From Gammaproteobacteria bacterium (GTDB taxonomy: Bacteria > Pseudomonadota > Gammaproteobacteria > Burkholderiales > Gallionellaceae): a stretch of 64,000 bases of DNA. The stretch's first letter is position 1; each line of letters begins with the position of its first letter. The notes under the pieces are model-generated. The model searched no databases and had not been told where the DNA came from. It was given only the letters and a program-made list of their open reading frames with translations. Location of the stretch: assembly GCA_018820925.1 (NCBI GenBank), contig JAHJNJ010000039.1, positions 17,525-81,524 of the forward strand. The letters run 5' to 3'. Shown here one piece after another: positions 7,341-16,645 of the stretch. A program made the translations under genes and the position numbers.

Positions 7341-8762
7341 CTATTTCTTTTTGCGGTAGGCTTCCGCAATCTCGCGAAACTGCTTGAGTTCGGTCTCGAT
7401 GGTGGAAAGCTGGTAGTAGTCATTGCCGGCTCGTTTGGCCAATTCCAGTTGGTCGATCGCACCGAACAGGTTGCCGTGCAGAATGTAGTTGTAAGCCAGC
7501 ACGTGATGCTCTTCCTGATGCCTGCCCAGGGCCGCATAGGCACGGGCCTGCAGTTCGTAGAGTTTCGGGTCATTGCCGTCGCGATTGACTTGTTCATCGA
7601 GCAGTTTGAGCGCTTCGTTGTAACGCCTGTCCTGCAGCAGCAATTCGGCATAGTCGTAGATCAGCGCATGGTGCTCCGGAAAGTTCTTCAGTGCGGTGCG
7701 ATAGAACGCAAAGATTTCCTTGTCCTGCTTGTCCAGTTGCTTGATCTGCCCGGCCAGCGTCTCTATGGTCGCGTTGAGCGGCGATTGTTTGTGCAGGATG
7801 GCGAATTCCTGCCCGGCGCGTTGCGGTTGGTGGTTGCGCAATAATGCCAGCACCAGGCCGTAACGCTGGGCGATGGGGTTGCCGAATTTGTTTTTTCCCA
7901 GGGCGCCTTCGAAATAATCGACTGCATCCTGCGCCAGTTTTTGATTGGCAATCAGGCGCGCGCGCATCAGCTGGAAATCCAGGCTGTCCGGTACAAGATG
8001 ATAGGGGATTTGTTGCACGCGACCATCGACATCGGCAATACGTTCGTGGGTGATCGGGTGGGTGCGCAGATATGAGGGGGTGTTTCCTTCCACCAGTTGT
8101 GTGGCTTTTTGCATGCGCTCAAAAAACAGCGGCATGGCACGGGTATCGAAGCCGGATTTTTCCAGAATGCTGAGGCCGATACGGTCAGCCTCTTTTTCAT
8201 GTGTGCGGGTAAAGTTGAGCTGGCGCTGGACCGACCCTGCTTGCGTGCCGATGATGGCGGCATTTGCCGTTTCCGGGCTGTTGCGCGCGGCCAGGATGGC
8301 CACGGCAAGCGTCGCCAGGGCGGCGAGCGAATCGTAGCGCTGGCCGGACACCATGCGCGCATAGTGGTGCTGGGTAACGTGCGCAATTTCGTGGCTCAAT
8401 ACCGAAGCGAGTTCGGATTCGGTTTGTGCCAGCAGTATCAATCCGGTGTTGACCCCGACATAGCCTCCCGGCAGGGCGAAGGCGTTGATGGCCCGGTCGT
8501 CGATGGCGAAGAACTCGAAAATGTCTCCCGGTTCCGGGCTGTTCGAAACCAGACGTTCGCCCAGTTGGTTGAGGTAATCGGAGATCTCGGGATCGTCCAT
8601 GTAACTCTTGTCGGCACGAATCTGGAACATGCTTTGTTCGCCGATCTGTTTTTCCATCTGCGGGGAGATAATTTCCTGGGATATATCGCCCATATCCGGC
8701 AGGCCGTCTGCGTGTGCATGCAGCGGCAGGGAAAATAGCAGGGATAAAAGGAATTTTTTCAT
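7341..8762 (-). CDS. bepA: M48 family periplasmic metalloprotease with TPR repeats, BepA-like
   Basis: The precursor has 473 residues with signal peptide about 1-18 (MKKFLLSLLFSLPLHAHA). The M48 domain has the zinc motif HEIAH (H124, E125, H128) and the third ligand in HEKEADRIG (E191). A His-containing loop (YLRTHPITHERI) matches the position of the regulatory His of E. coli BepA. The C-terminal half (about 290-473) consists of TPR-like helices. BepA degrades or chaperones stalled outer-membrane proteins such as LptD at the Bam complex. The family is certain; equivalence to E. coli BepA is likely but not proven. Confidence 0.88.
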   Translation of the reverse strand: MKKFLLSLLFSLPLHAHADGLPDMGDISQEIISPQMEKQIGEQSMFQIRADKSYMDDPEISDYLNQLGERLVSNSPEPGDIFEFFAIDDRAINAFALPGGYVGVNTGLILLAQTESELASVLSHEIAHVTQHHYARMVSGQRYDSLAALATLAVAILAARNSPETANAAIIGTQAGSVQRQLNFTRTHEKEADRIGLSILEKSGFDTRAMPLFFERMQKATQLVEGNTPSYLRTHPITHERIADVDGRVQQIPYHLVPDSLDFQLMRARLIANQKLAQDAVDYFEGALGKNKFGNPIAQRYGLVLALLRNHQPQRAGQEFAILHKQSPLNATIETLAGQIKQLDKQDKEIFAFYRTALKNFPEHHALIYDYAELLLQDRRYNEALKLLDEQVNRDGNDPKLYELQARAYAALGRHQEEHHVLAYNYILHGNLFGAIDQLELAKRAGNDYYQLSTIETELKQFREIAEAYRKKK

Positions 8763-8931
8763 GGATGCTATGATAACACTGCGCTCCGATGAGTTCCCCG
8801 GGGCGCTGAAATTCCTTGTAAAGCTCGTGGTTGCTGGACAGGTCGTCGCCCAGCCTTCAGAATGCGCGCGGGAAAATATTAATCTCGCGTAGCGATTCGA
8901 TTGTTCTCTCTCCCGCATGCGGGATAACCAA

Positions 8932-8964
8932 TGACTTGGCTGTTGTCTTTGGACAGCCTAGTCA
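8932..8964. repeat. Imperfect inverted repeat upstream of the Ser/Thr kinase gene
   Basis: Arms TGACT-t-GGCTGT and ACAGCC-t-AGTCA surround a 9-base loop, with one T/T mismatch. It lies 54 bases before the kinase start with no T-tract, so it is more likely an operator or a 5'-UTR hairpin than a terminator. A shorter palindrome TCCCGCATGCGGGA is at 8911-8924. No other feature is seen in 8763-9018, which must hold the divergent promoters of the protease and the kinase. Confidence 0.4.
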
Positions 8965-9018
8965 GATGGCTAGTTGTTTCACCCAGAGAGTTAGAGAGAG
9001 GGGCGCGCAGGCAAGGCT

Positions 9019-10314
9019 ATGATGGATAAGATTGGTAAATACGAGATTGTCAAGGAGTTGGGCCGCGGTGCGACAAGCACGGTGTATCTTGCGCTCGACC
9101 CGTTCAGCCAGCAACAGGTGGCACTCAAAGTATTCAATTTGCACAATTTGCGCGATGCCAATCGTGCCAAGGCTTATCGCAAGCTGTTACTTACCGAGGC
9201 ATCCCTGGCCGGGAAACTGTCGCACCCGCATATTGCAAAAATCTACGATGCGGTGATGGAAGGCGATGTGAATTACGTGGTGATGGAATACATCGAGGGC
9301 GAGACGCTGGAAAAATACGGCGAAGTCGACCACCTCATGGATTTGGGCCGCATCGCCGAAATTATCTACAAATGCGGCAAAGCCCTGGAATATGCGCAAT
9401 ACCAGGGGGTTACGCATCGCGACATCAAGCCCGCCAATATTCTTCTGCGCGGCGACAGCGACATCAAGATCTCGGATTTCGGCGCGGCGGTGGTCGAGAA
9501 CCAGCAGAGCACGCAGGTCAGCGGTGTGGGCTCACCGGCCTATATGTCGCCGGAGCAGATCAAGGAGCAACCGCTGACGCACCAGACCGATATTTATTCG
9601 CTGGGCGTGACCATGTACCGCCTGCTCACCGGCAAGCTGCCGTTCGATGCCGCCAACAGTTACAGCATGATCTACCAGATCATGAACATCGACCCGCAGC
9701 CACCCAGCACTTTCCGCCCGGAAATTCCGCGCGAAATGGATGCCATCGTGCTGCGCGCCATGAGCAAGGATCTGACGCAGCGCTACCAGACATGGGACGA
9801 GTTTACGCGCGACCTGGTCTCGTTGATCAGCTACAACGTGCCGCAACAGGATGAATTCTTCGATACCGAAAAATTCAATACGCTGCGTGCGCTGAGCTTC
9901 TTCAGCAATTTCAGCGATGTCGAGCTGTGGGAGGTGCTGCGCATCAGCGATTGGCACAAGGTTCCCGGGGAGGAATCGATCATTTCCGAAGGCGAGGAAG
10001 GCGTGAACTTTTTTGTCATCGCCAGCGGCTCGGTGCGCGTGGTCAAGCAGGGCAGATTGCTGAGTCTGCTGCACCAGGGCGATTGTTTCGGGGAAATGGC
10101 GCATCTCTCCGGCAAGGATGCGCGTCGCTCCACCGACGTATTCGCAAAAACCGATGTGACACTGATCGAAATCGATCCGGAGGTGCTGACGCGCGCGTCG
10201 CCCAACTGCCGCTACCAGTTCAGCGAAGCATTCCTGGGAATGCTGGTGAAACGCTTGTCCATGGCGAATACGCGGATTTCACGTTTGCTGAGCGACGATA
10301 AAGACGAATCATGA
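9019..10314 (+). CDS. Ser/Thr protein kinase fused to a cyclic-nucleotide-binding domain
   Basis: The protein has 431 residues. The Hanks-type kinase domain (about 8-270) is complete: glycine loop GRGATSTV, lysine K37, catalytic HRDIKPAN (D135, N140), metal-binding DFG (153-155) and GSPAYMSPEQ. The C-terminal part (about 290-420) is a cNMP-binding beta-roll (FFSNFSDVELWEVL ... GDCFGEMAHLSGKDARRST), in the same order of parts as neither PknB nor CRP but with both domains of a eukaryotic PKG. It has no membrane segment, unlike PASTA kinases, so it is cytosolic. It overlaps the TusA-like gene by four bases. No cognate phosphatase is visible nearby. It may be allosterically controlled by cAMP or c-di-GMP; the ligand and substrate are unknown. 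Confidence 0.9.
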   Translation: MMDKIGKYEIVKELGRGATSTVYLALDPFSQQQVALKVFNLHNLRDANRAKAYRKLLLTEASLAGKLSHPHIAKIYDAVMEGDVNYVVMEYIEGETLEKYGEVDHLMDLGRIAEIIYKCGKALEYAQYQGVTHRDIKPANILLRGDSDIKISDFGAAVVENQQSTQVSGVGSPAYMSPEQIKEQPLTHQTDIYSLGVTMYRLLTGKLPFDAANSYSMIYQIMNIDPQPPSTFRPEIPREMDAIVLRAMSKDLTQRYQTWDEFTRDLVSLISYNVPQQDEFFDTEKFNTLRALSFFSNFSDVELWEVLRISDWHKVPGEESIISEGEEGVNFFVIASGSVRVVKQGRLLSLLHQGDCFGEMAHLSGKDARRSTDVFAKTDVTLIEIDPEVLTRASPNCRYQFSEAFLGMLVKRLSMANTRISRLLSDDKDES

Positions 10315-10547
10315 GTGACGTCATATTCGATGCGGAGCTTGATGTGCGGCAGTTGGCCTGTCCGCTGCCCATTCTGCGCGCCAAAAAGTCGCTGTCGGCG
10401 ATGGAGGCCGGGCAAGTACTGAAAATTGTCGCGACAGACAAAGGCTCGCCCAGGGATTTTGTGGATTTTTGCGGCAAGACCGGGAATGAGCTGCTGTCTT
10501 CAACGGAACTGGGCGGCGAATTCATTTTCCTGATTCGCCGCCGGTAG
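10311..10547 (+). CDS. TusA-family sulfur-carrier protein
   Basis: The 78-residue protein has the TusA/SirA signature LDVRQLACPLPILRAKKSL, with the sulfur-carrying Cys in CPLP near residue 17, and the usual small alpha/beta fold length. TusA-like proteins hand persulfide sulfur to tRNA thiolation, molybdenum cofactor or dissimilatory sulfur pathways. The gene overlaps the kinase gene by ATGA, so the two are translationally coupled. Whether it is the housekeeping TusA or a paralogue cannot be told from the window. Confidence 0.88.
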   Translation: MSDVIFDAELDVRQLACPLPILRAKKSLSAMEAGQVLKIVATDKGSPRDFVDFCGKTGNELLSSTELGGEFIFLIRRR

Positions 10548-10618
10548 GGTGGGCACGAACAACGTGCCCACCCTGAAACCCTTTCCGCAACCGCGTGGGC
10601 ACTCAAAACGTGCCCACC
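10546..10618. repeat. Pair of GTGGGCAC-type palindromes between convergent genes
   Basis: Two hairpins lie in tandem: AGGGTGGGCACG/CGTGCCCACCCT (10546-10574) and GTGGGCAC/GTGCCCAC (10595-10618). The first starts within the stop codon of the TusA-like gene and the second ends seven bases from the valS stop. The same palindrome recurs at 21499. They could act as bidirectional transcription barriers, but their recurrence points to an interspersed repeat family. Confidence 0.75.
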
Positions 10619-10624
10619 CTACAT

Positions 10625-13432
10625 TTACCCCAGCTTCTTGCGTTGCGTCTGCAACTGCGCCAGCGTCGCACCGAACTCTTCCAGCCGTTTCTTTTCCTGT
10701 TCCACCACTGCCGCCGGTGCGCGCGCGACAAAGCTCTCGTTGCCGAGCTTGGCTTGCGCCTTGGTGATTTCGTTGGAGAGGCGCGCGATTTCCTTGTCCA
10801 GGCGTTCGCGTTCGGCGGCGACGTCGATCTCCACCTTCAGCATCAGCTTGAAGTTGCCGACGATGGAAACCGGCGCGTCGCCTTCCGGCAACTCGGCGAC
10901 GACCTGCACTTCGCTCAACTTGCCGAGACTGCTGATGTAGGGCGCGAGCGTGTTCAACGTGGCGGCATCGCCGGCGGCGATCAGCGGCACGCGTGCGGCC
11001 GGCGACAGGTTCATCTCGCTGCGCAGGCTGCGGCAGGCGTTGGTGAGCTCCTGCAGTAGCACGATCTGTTCGATGGATGCTAGGTCAATCTTGTTCGCAT
11101 CGCTCTTCGGATAGGCTTGCAGCATGATGCTGTCGCCCTTCTTGTTTGCCATCGGTGCGACCGACTGCCACAGTTCTTCGGTGATGAACGGAATGATGGG
11201 GTGCGCCAGACGCAGGATGCTTTCCAGCACGCGCACCAGCGTGCGGCGCGTTCCACGTTGCTGTGCCTCGTTGCCATTCGCGATTTGGACTTTCGCGAGT
11301 TCTACGTACCAGTCGCAATAGGTGTTCCACACCAGTTCGTACACCGCACGCGCGGCCATGTCGAATCGGTAGTCGGCGAAATGCGTCGCCATCTCGGCTT
11401 CGGCCTTCTGCAATTCGCCGATCATCCACTTGTCGGCAGCCGAGAATTCCAGCGGCAGACTCTCGTCGAGACCGACATCCTTGCCGTCGCAATTCATCAG
11501 CACGAAGCGTGTGGCGTTCCACAGCTTGTTGCAGAAGTTGCGATAGCCTTCGCAGCGCTGCATGTCGAACTTGATGTCGCGACCGGGCGAGGCGAGCGAG
11601 GCGAAAGTGAAGCGCAGCGCGTCGGTGCCGAAGGCGGTGATGCCCTCGGGGAATTCGCGGCGCGTGCGTTTTTCGATCTTCTCCGCGTCCTTCGGGTTCA
11701 TCAGGCCGGTGGTGCGTTTCTTCACCAGGTCTTCGATGCCGATGCCGTCGATCAGGTCGATGGGGTCGAGCACATTGCCCTTGGATTTGGACATCTTCTG
11801 GCCTTCCGCATCGCGGATCAGGCCGTGTACGTACACATCCTTGAACGGGATCTTGCCGGTGATGTGCTTGGTCATCATCACCATGCGCGCCACCCAGAAG
11901 AAGATGATGTCGAAGCCGGTGACCAGCACCGACGAGGGCAGGTATTGCTTCACGAATGCGTTCTGCGCGTCGAAGGGCCTGCCTTCTTCCCAGTCCAGCG
12001 TGGAGAACGGCCACAGCGCGGAGGAGAACCAGGTGTCGAGCACGTCGGCATCGCGCATGAGCATTCCGGCATAACCGGCCTTGTCGGCGAGCCTGCGTGC
12101 CTCGGTCTCGTCGTGGGCGACGAACACTTCGCCGTTGGTGCCATACCACGCGGGAATCTGGTGGCCCCACCACAGTTGGCGCGAGATGCACCAGTCCTGG
12201 ATGTTGTTCAGCCACTGGTTGTAGGTGTTGACCCAGTTCTCGGGGTGGAACTTGATCTCGCCGGAACTCACACATTCCAGCGCCTGCTCGGTGATGGATT
12301 TGGATGGCTTCCCATCCTTTTGCGGCCCCGCCTTGCTCATGGCGACGAACCACTGGTCGGTCAGCATCGGCTCGATGACGACACCAGTGCGGTCGCCGCG
12401 CGGCACTTTGAGTTTGTGCTTGTCGGCTTTGATGAACAGTCCGATGGCTTCGAGATCGGCCACGATCTGTTTACGTGCGGCGAAACGGTCCATGCCCTGA
12501 TATTTGACAGGTGCATGTTCGTTGATCTTCGCATCCAGCGTAAGGACGGAGATCATCTCCAGCTTGTGGCGCTGGCCTACCGCATAGTCGTTGAAGTCAT
12601 GCGCAGGCGTGACCTTCACCACGCCGGTGCCGAATTCCTTGTCCACGTATTCATCGGCGATGACGGGGATGGTGCGCTCGCACAGCGGCAGCGTGACCTG
12701 CTTGCCGATGAGGTGTTTGTAGCGCTCGTCCTCGGGATGCACCATCACCGCCACGTCGCCGAGCATGGTCTCGGGGCGGGTGGTGGCAACGGTCAGATGG
12801 CCGGAGCCGTCCGCCAGCGGATACTGGATGTGATACATGAAACCGTCTTCTTCTTCCTGCACCACTTCAAGGTCGCTCACTGCGGTGTGCAGTTTCGGGT
12901 CCCAGTTCACCAGGCGCTTGCCGCGATAGATCAGGCCTTCGTTGAACAGGCGCACGAAAGTTTCGGTGACGGATTTGGATAAACCTTCATCCATGGTGAA
13001 GCGCTCGCGCGACCAGTCGGGCGAGGTGCCGAGGCGGCGCATCTGCCTGGTGATGGTGTTGCCGGAATATTCCTTCCACTCCCAGACCTTCTCGATGAAC
13101 TTCTCGCGGCCGAGGTCGTGGCGGCTGACGCCCTGTGCATCGAGCTGGCGTTCGACCACGATCTGCGTGGCGATGCCCGCGTGGTCGGTGCCCGGCTGCC
13201 ACAGGGTGTTGTCGCCGCGCATGCGGTGGTAGCGCGTGAGCGCGTCCATCAATGTCTGGTTGAAGCCGTGGCCCATGTGCAGCGTGCCGGTGACGTTGGG
13301 CGGCGGCAGCAGGATGCAGAAGTTGTCTGGTTTTGCGGCGTCGAGTCCGGCCTTGAAGTAACCGGCGTTTTCCCAGGTGGGGTACCAGCGGGCTTCAATA
13401 TCTTTCGGGTCAAAACTTTTTGCGAGTTCCAT
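10625..13432 (-). CDS. valS: Valyl-tRNA synthetase
   Basis: The 935-residue class I synthetase carries the HIGH-type motif [10 protein letters not shown], the KMSKS loop [10 protein letters not shown], the CP1 editing domain ([13 protein letters not shown]), the anticodon-binding domain and a C-terminal coiled coil (about 870-935) typical of ValRS. It attaches valine to tRNA-Val. The start at 13432 (MELAKSF) matches the family N-terminus; an ATG at 13441 would add three residues, and no clear Shine-Dalgarno separates them. The 79-bp palindromic element lies upstream. Confidence 0.97.
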   Translation of the reverse strand: MELAKSFDPKDIEARWYPTWENAGYFKAGLDAAKPDNFCILLPPPNVTGTLHMGHGFNQTLMDALTRYHRMRGDNTLWQPGTDHAGIATQIVVERQLDAQGVSRHDLGREKFIEKVWEWKEYSGNTITRQMRRLGTSPDWSRERFTMDEGLSKSVTETFVRLFNEGLIYRGKRLVNWDPKLHTAVSDLEVVQEEEDGFMYHIQYPLADGSGHLTVATTRPETMLGDVAVMVHPEDERYKHLIGKQVTLPLCERTIPVIADEYVDKEFGTGVVKVTPAHDFNDYAVGQRHKLEMISVLTLDAKINEHAPVKYQGMDRFAARKQIVADLEAIGLFIKADKHKLKVPRGDRTGVVIEPMLTDQWFVAMSKAGPQKDGKPSKSITEQALECVSSGEIKFHPENWVNTYNQWLNNIQDWCISRQLWWGHQIPAWYGTNGEVFVAHDETEARRLADKAGYAGMLMRDADVLDTWFSSALWPFSTLDWEEGRPFDAQNAFVKQYLPSSVLVTGFDIIFFWVARMVMMTKHITGKIPFKDVYVHGLIRDAEGQKMSKSKGNVLDPIDLIDGIGIEDLVKKRTTGLMNPKDAEKIEKRTRREFPEGITAFGTDALRFTFASLASPGRDIKFDMQRCEGYRNFCNKLWNATRFVLMNCDGKDVGLDESLPLEFSAADKWMIGELQKAEAEMATHFADYRFDMAARAVYELVWNTYCDWYVELAKVQIANGNEAQQRGTRRTLVRVLESILRLAHPIIPFITEELWQSVAPMANKKGDSIMLQAYPKSDANKIDLASIEQIVLLQELTNACRSLRSEMNLSPAARVPLIAAGDAATLNTLAPYISSLGKLSEVQVVAELPEGDAPVSIVGNFKLMLKVEIDVAAERERLDKEIARLSNEITKAQAKLGNESFVARAPAAVVEQEKKRLEEFGATLAQLQTQRKKLG

Positions 13433-13485
13433 TGCGGTCATTTCGGGAAATGCAGGGGTTCTAGAGAGGGCGGAATTATACAGTT

Positions 13486-13564
13486 GTAGGATGGGTGGAG
13501 CGTAGCGATACCCATCAATTGAATGTGAAAAACGATGGGTATCGCTACGCTCCACCCATCCTAC
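13486..13564. repeat. 79-bp palindromic element (copy 1), perfect 31-bp arms
   Basis: Arms beginning GTAGGATGGGTGGAGCG and ending in the exact complement surround a 17-base loop. A second copy of the same length and core sequence lies at 63867-63945. It sits between holC and valS, 45 bases upstream of the longer valS start, so it would be transcribed into the holC-valS intergenic RNA. It fits a REP/MITE-like interspersed repeat without coding capacity. Confidence 0.88.
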
Positions 13565-13573
13565 GGCGGCGTT

Positions 13574-13993
13574 TTATGTCTTGCGCAGGTCGAAATGGCG
13601 CAGCTCGTAGCCTCTATCCTTGTAGAACTTGTAGCGATCGCGCCCCTGTTTGGCATCCTCATCGTCCTGGCCGACGATTTCGATCACACGTTCGAAACGG
13701 CTGAAGAAGGGCAGGCATACGTTATGCAGGCTGATGAGCAGTTCGGAATGCGGAAAACTTTCGTCGCGACCGATGACGACAGGCAAGGTCGCCGCATCCG
13801 CCTCGTGGCTGTGGCAATGCGGCATGAAAGCCGTTGCCGGGAAGTGCCATAACAACTGGTCCAGCTTGCGGGCAACGCTTTCGTCCGGCGCGTGCAACAG
13901 CACGCGCAGACCGTTCTGCATTGCCTTGTGGCTCAGCTGGCAGGCGGTGCGCAGCTTGTCTTCACTGCCTGTGTAGAAGTCGACTTTGGTCAC
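13574..13993 (-). CDS. holC: DNA polymerase III chi subunit
   Basis: The 139-residue protein starts MTKVDFYTGSEDKLRTACQL, and the body (VLLHAPDES, LDQLLWHFPATAFMPH, LPVVIG) is HolC. Chi links the clamp loader to single-stranded-DNA-binding protein. The start codon is GTG at 13993-13991, overlapping the pepA stop by four bases. The pepA-holC-valS order is conserved in proteobacteria. Confidence 0.9.
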   Translation of the reverse strand: MTKVDFYTGSEDKLRTACQLSHKAMQNGLRVLLHAPDESVARKLDQLLWHFPATAFMPHCHSHEADAATLPVVIGRDESFPHSELLISLHNVCLPFFSRFERVIEIVGQDDEDAKQGRDRYKFYKDRGYELRHFDLRKT

Positions 13994-15477
13994 TTGGTTG
14001 CCGTGCGGTTGATGAGGTATTGCGTGAGCAGCGGCACCGGACGTCCCGTTGCGCCCTTTTCCTTGCCCGACACATTGGCGGTGCCCGCGATGTCCAGGTG
14101 CGCCCAGCGATAGTCCTTGGTGAAGCGCGCCAGGAAGCAGGCTGCGGTGATGGTGCCGCCCGCGCGTCCGCCGATGTTTGCCATGTCGGCGAAGTTGCTG
14201 TCCAGCAGCGGCTGGTAGTCTTCCCACAGCGGCAGTTGCCACACGCGGTCATGCGACTGCTCGCCCGCTGCCAGCAGTTCCCTGGCGAGCTTGTCTTCGT
14301 TGGCGAACATGCCGCTGGCGACATGCCCCAGCGCGATGACGCAGGCGCCGGTGAGGGTGGCGATGTCGATGACGGTGTCGGGGTTGAATTTCTTCGAGTA
14401 GGTCAGCGCGTCGCACAGGATGAGGCGGCCTTCGGCGTCGGTGTTCAATATCTCGATGGTCTGGCCGGACATGCTGGTGACGATGTCGCCGGGCTTGGTG
14501 GCTTTGCCGGAAGGCATGTTCTCGCAAGTCGGGATGACGCCCACGACGTTGATCTTCAGGCCCATCTCGGCAATGGCTTGCAGCGTACCGAGCACGCTGG
14601 CCGCGCCGCTCATGTCGTACTTCATCTCGTCCATGTCGGCGCCGGGTTTGAGCGAGATGCCGCCGGTGTCGAAAGTGATGCCCTTGCCCACCAGCACGAT
14701 GGGTTTCTGTGTTTTGGCCGTACCGGAATATTCCAGTGTGATGAGCTTGGCCGGTTGTTCGCTGCCGCGCGTGACGGAAAGCAGCGAACCCATGCCCAGC
14801 TTCTGCATGGCTTTTTCATCCAGCACGGTGGTCTTGATGCTCTTGTGCGCCTTGCCCAAAGCCAGCGCCCTGGCGGCGAGGTAGGTCGGGGTGCAGATGT
14901 TGCCCGGCAGGTTGGCGAGGGTCTTGGTCAGTTCCATTCCGCTGGCGGTGGCGGCGGCCTGGTCGAGAGCGACCTTCAATGCGGCTGCGGGTTTATCCAG
15001 AGTGGCGAAGGTGATGCTTTTCAGCGCGGCGGGTTTGGAGGGTTTGCTCTTCATGCCGTCGGCGCGGAAAGCCTGCCCGGACGCGGAGAATACGGCTTGC
15101 TTGACGACCCATCCGCCATCCTTGCCCACGCCTTCGTCGAGGATATACAGCGCCGCATCCTTGGCTTGCGTTGCGTTCAATGCCTTGAATGTCGCATTCA
15201 ATATCTCGAGACTGGTCTTGTTGTTCAGCTCACTGACTTTGCCCAAGCCGACCAGCAATACGCGCTCGGCCGCGACACCGGCCAATTTGTGCAGCAACAG
15301 AGTAGAGGCGGATTTGCCCTTCATGTCGCCGCGCGCGATGAGATCGCTGAGGGCATGTTTGGCAGCCTTGTCGAGCACCTGTGCCGCTTTCGACAATTTG
15401 CCGCCGTCGAACACGCCAACCACCACGCAACCGCTCTTCAGTTTTTCCGGACTGCCTTGTTTTATGCTAAATTCCAC
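13990..15477 (-). CDS. pepA: Leucyl aminopeptidase (cytosol aminopeptidase, M17)
   Basis: The 495-residue protein has the M17 metal-binding signatures ITFDTGGISLKPGADMDEMK and NTDAEGRLIL, which carry the two-zinc ligands and catalytic residues. It releases N-terminal amino acids. In E. coli PepA also binds DNA in Xer recombination and carAB control. It is divergent from lptF, with only 34 bases between the starts, so the two share a compact promoter region. Confidence 0.97.
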   Translation of the reverse strand: MEFSIKQGSPEKLKSGCVVVGVFDGGKLSKAAQVLDKAAKHALSDLIARGDMKGKSASTLLLHKLAGVAAERVLLVGLGKVSELNNKTSLEILNATFKALNATQAKDAALYILDEGVGKDGGWVVKQAVFSASGQAFRADGMKSKPSKPAALKSITFATLDKPAAALKVALDQAAATASGMELTKTLANLPGNICTPTYLAARALALGKAHKSIKTTVLDEKAMQKLGMGSLLSVTRGSEQPAKLITLEYSGTAKTQKPIVLVGKGITFDTGGISLKPGADMDEMKYDMSGAASVLGTLQAIAEMGLKINVVGVIPTCENMPSGKATKPGDIVTSMSGQTIEILNTDAEGRLILCDALTYSKKFNPDTVIDIATLTGACVIALGHVASGMFANEDKLARELLAAGEQSHDRVWQLPLWEDYQPLLDSNFADMANIGGRAGGTITAACFLARFTKDYRWAHLDIAGTANVSGKEKGATGRPVPLLTQYLINRTATK

Positions 15478-15511
15478 GCGATTCTCCTCATTAAACTCAA
15501 AATTGCTCCCG

Positions 15512-16645
15512 ATGCCGGATTATCCGCAATCCCAACCACTAAAGTCAAAAAGGCCTTGCAAGCACGGCATCTTTTATTGGTCGCTGGTGCGCGAATTTGC
15601 GAGTACGGGTTTGCTTGTGTCCTCCATTTTGCTGGGTATTGTCGTGTTTACCCAGTTGGTGCGCTTGCTGGGCGATTCGGTCAGCGGCGTGCTGGCGGTG
15701 GATGGCGTACTGGCGATCATGGGATTCAGTTCGCTCAATTACCTGCCCGTCCTGCTTTCCATCGGCCTGTTTCTGTCCGTACTGTTGACGCTGACGCGCA
15801 GCTATCGCGATAGCGAGATGGTGGTGTGGTTTACTTCCGGCATCGGGTTGACGCGCTGGATACGCCCGGTGCTGGGCTATGCGCTGCCGGTGACTGTCTT
15901 GATTGCGCTGCTCAGTCTGGTGCTGTCGCCGTGGGCCTTGTCCAGGGTCGACGAATTCAAGCGCAGGCTGGACAGTCGCGATGACGTGTCAGCCGCGACG
16001 CCGGGCGCATTCCGCGAATCCAAACAGGCCGACCGCGTGTTTTTTCTGGAAGAAGTGGATGTGGAGAAAAAACGTGTCGGCAACATTTTCGTGCAATCTT
16101 CACAGAATGGCCGGGAAGGAACGATGGTCGCCAAGGAGGGCTTCCAGGAAACGGCCGCCAACGGCGACCGTTTTCTGGTGATGCTTAACGGCACCCGTTA
16201 TGAGGGAATTCCGGGGCACGCAGATTTCAGGATCGTCGAATTCGAACGTTATGCCATGCGTATCGAACCGGCTGAATTGCGCAAGGAGCAGCCAAACCAC
16301 AAGGCTTACCCCACTATATATTTGCTGAGGAACATGACGCCGGAAAATATTGCCGAGCTGGAATGGCGCGTGGGCTTGCCGCTCAGTGCATTCGTTCTGG
16401 CATTGCTGGCGATTCCGCTGAGTTTTGTGAATCCGCGTGCCGGACGTTCCCTGAATCTGATCACCGCCATGGCGATCTATATGTTCTACAACAATATGAT
16501 CAGCGTAACCAATTCCTGGGTCGGGCGCGGCACGATCAACCCGGCGCTCGGCCTGTGGGGGATTCATCTGTTTATGTTCTCGGTGATGCTGATATTGTTC
16601 TATCACCGCTCGTCGCCGTCTGCCTGGCGCTGGTTCAAGCGATGA
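15512..16645 (+). CDS. lptF: LPS export ABC transporter permease LptF
   Basis: The 377-residue protein has the LptF/LptG (YjgP/YjgQ) layout: two N-terminal membrane helices after LVREFASTGLLVSS, a periplasmic beta-jellyroll (about 130-280) and further helices near the C-terminus (LPLSAFVLALLAIPLSF). With LptG and LptB it extracts lipopolysaccharide from the inner membrane. The start is the first ATG after pepA and gives a slightly long, basic N-terminus (about 20 extra residues), so the true start could be internal. It is divergent from pepA, as in many proteobacteria, and overlaps lptG by ATGA. Confidence 0.93.
   Translation: MPDYPQSQPLKSKRPCKHGIFYWSLVREFASTGLLVSSILLGIVVFTQLVRLLGDSVSGVLAVDGVLAIMGFSSLNYLPVLLSIGLFLSVLLTLTRSYRDSEMVVWFTSGIGLTRWIRPVLGYALPVTVLIALLSLVLSPWALSRVDEFKRRLDSRDDVSAATPGAFRESKQADRVFFLEEVDVEKKRVGNIFVQSSQNGREGTMVAKEGFQETAANGDRFLVMLNGTRYEGIPGHADFRIVEFERYAMRIEPAELRKEQPNHKAYPTIYLLRNMTPENIAELEWRVGLPLSAFVLALLAIPLSFVNPRAGRSLNLITAMAIYMFYNNMISVTNSWVGRGTINPALGLWGIHLFMFSVMLILFYHRSSPSAWRWFKR

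Noticed and set aside
11117..12982. A 621-codon open frame on the + strand opposite valS
   Set aside because: It lies wholly antisense to valS, is rich in His, Arg, Gly and Gln as mirror frames of high-GC genes are, and has no ribosome site or known motif.
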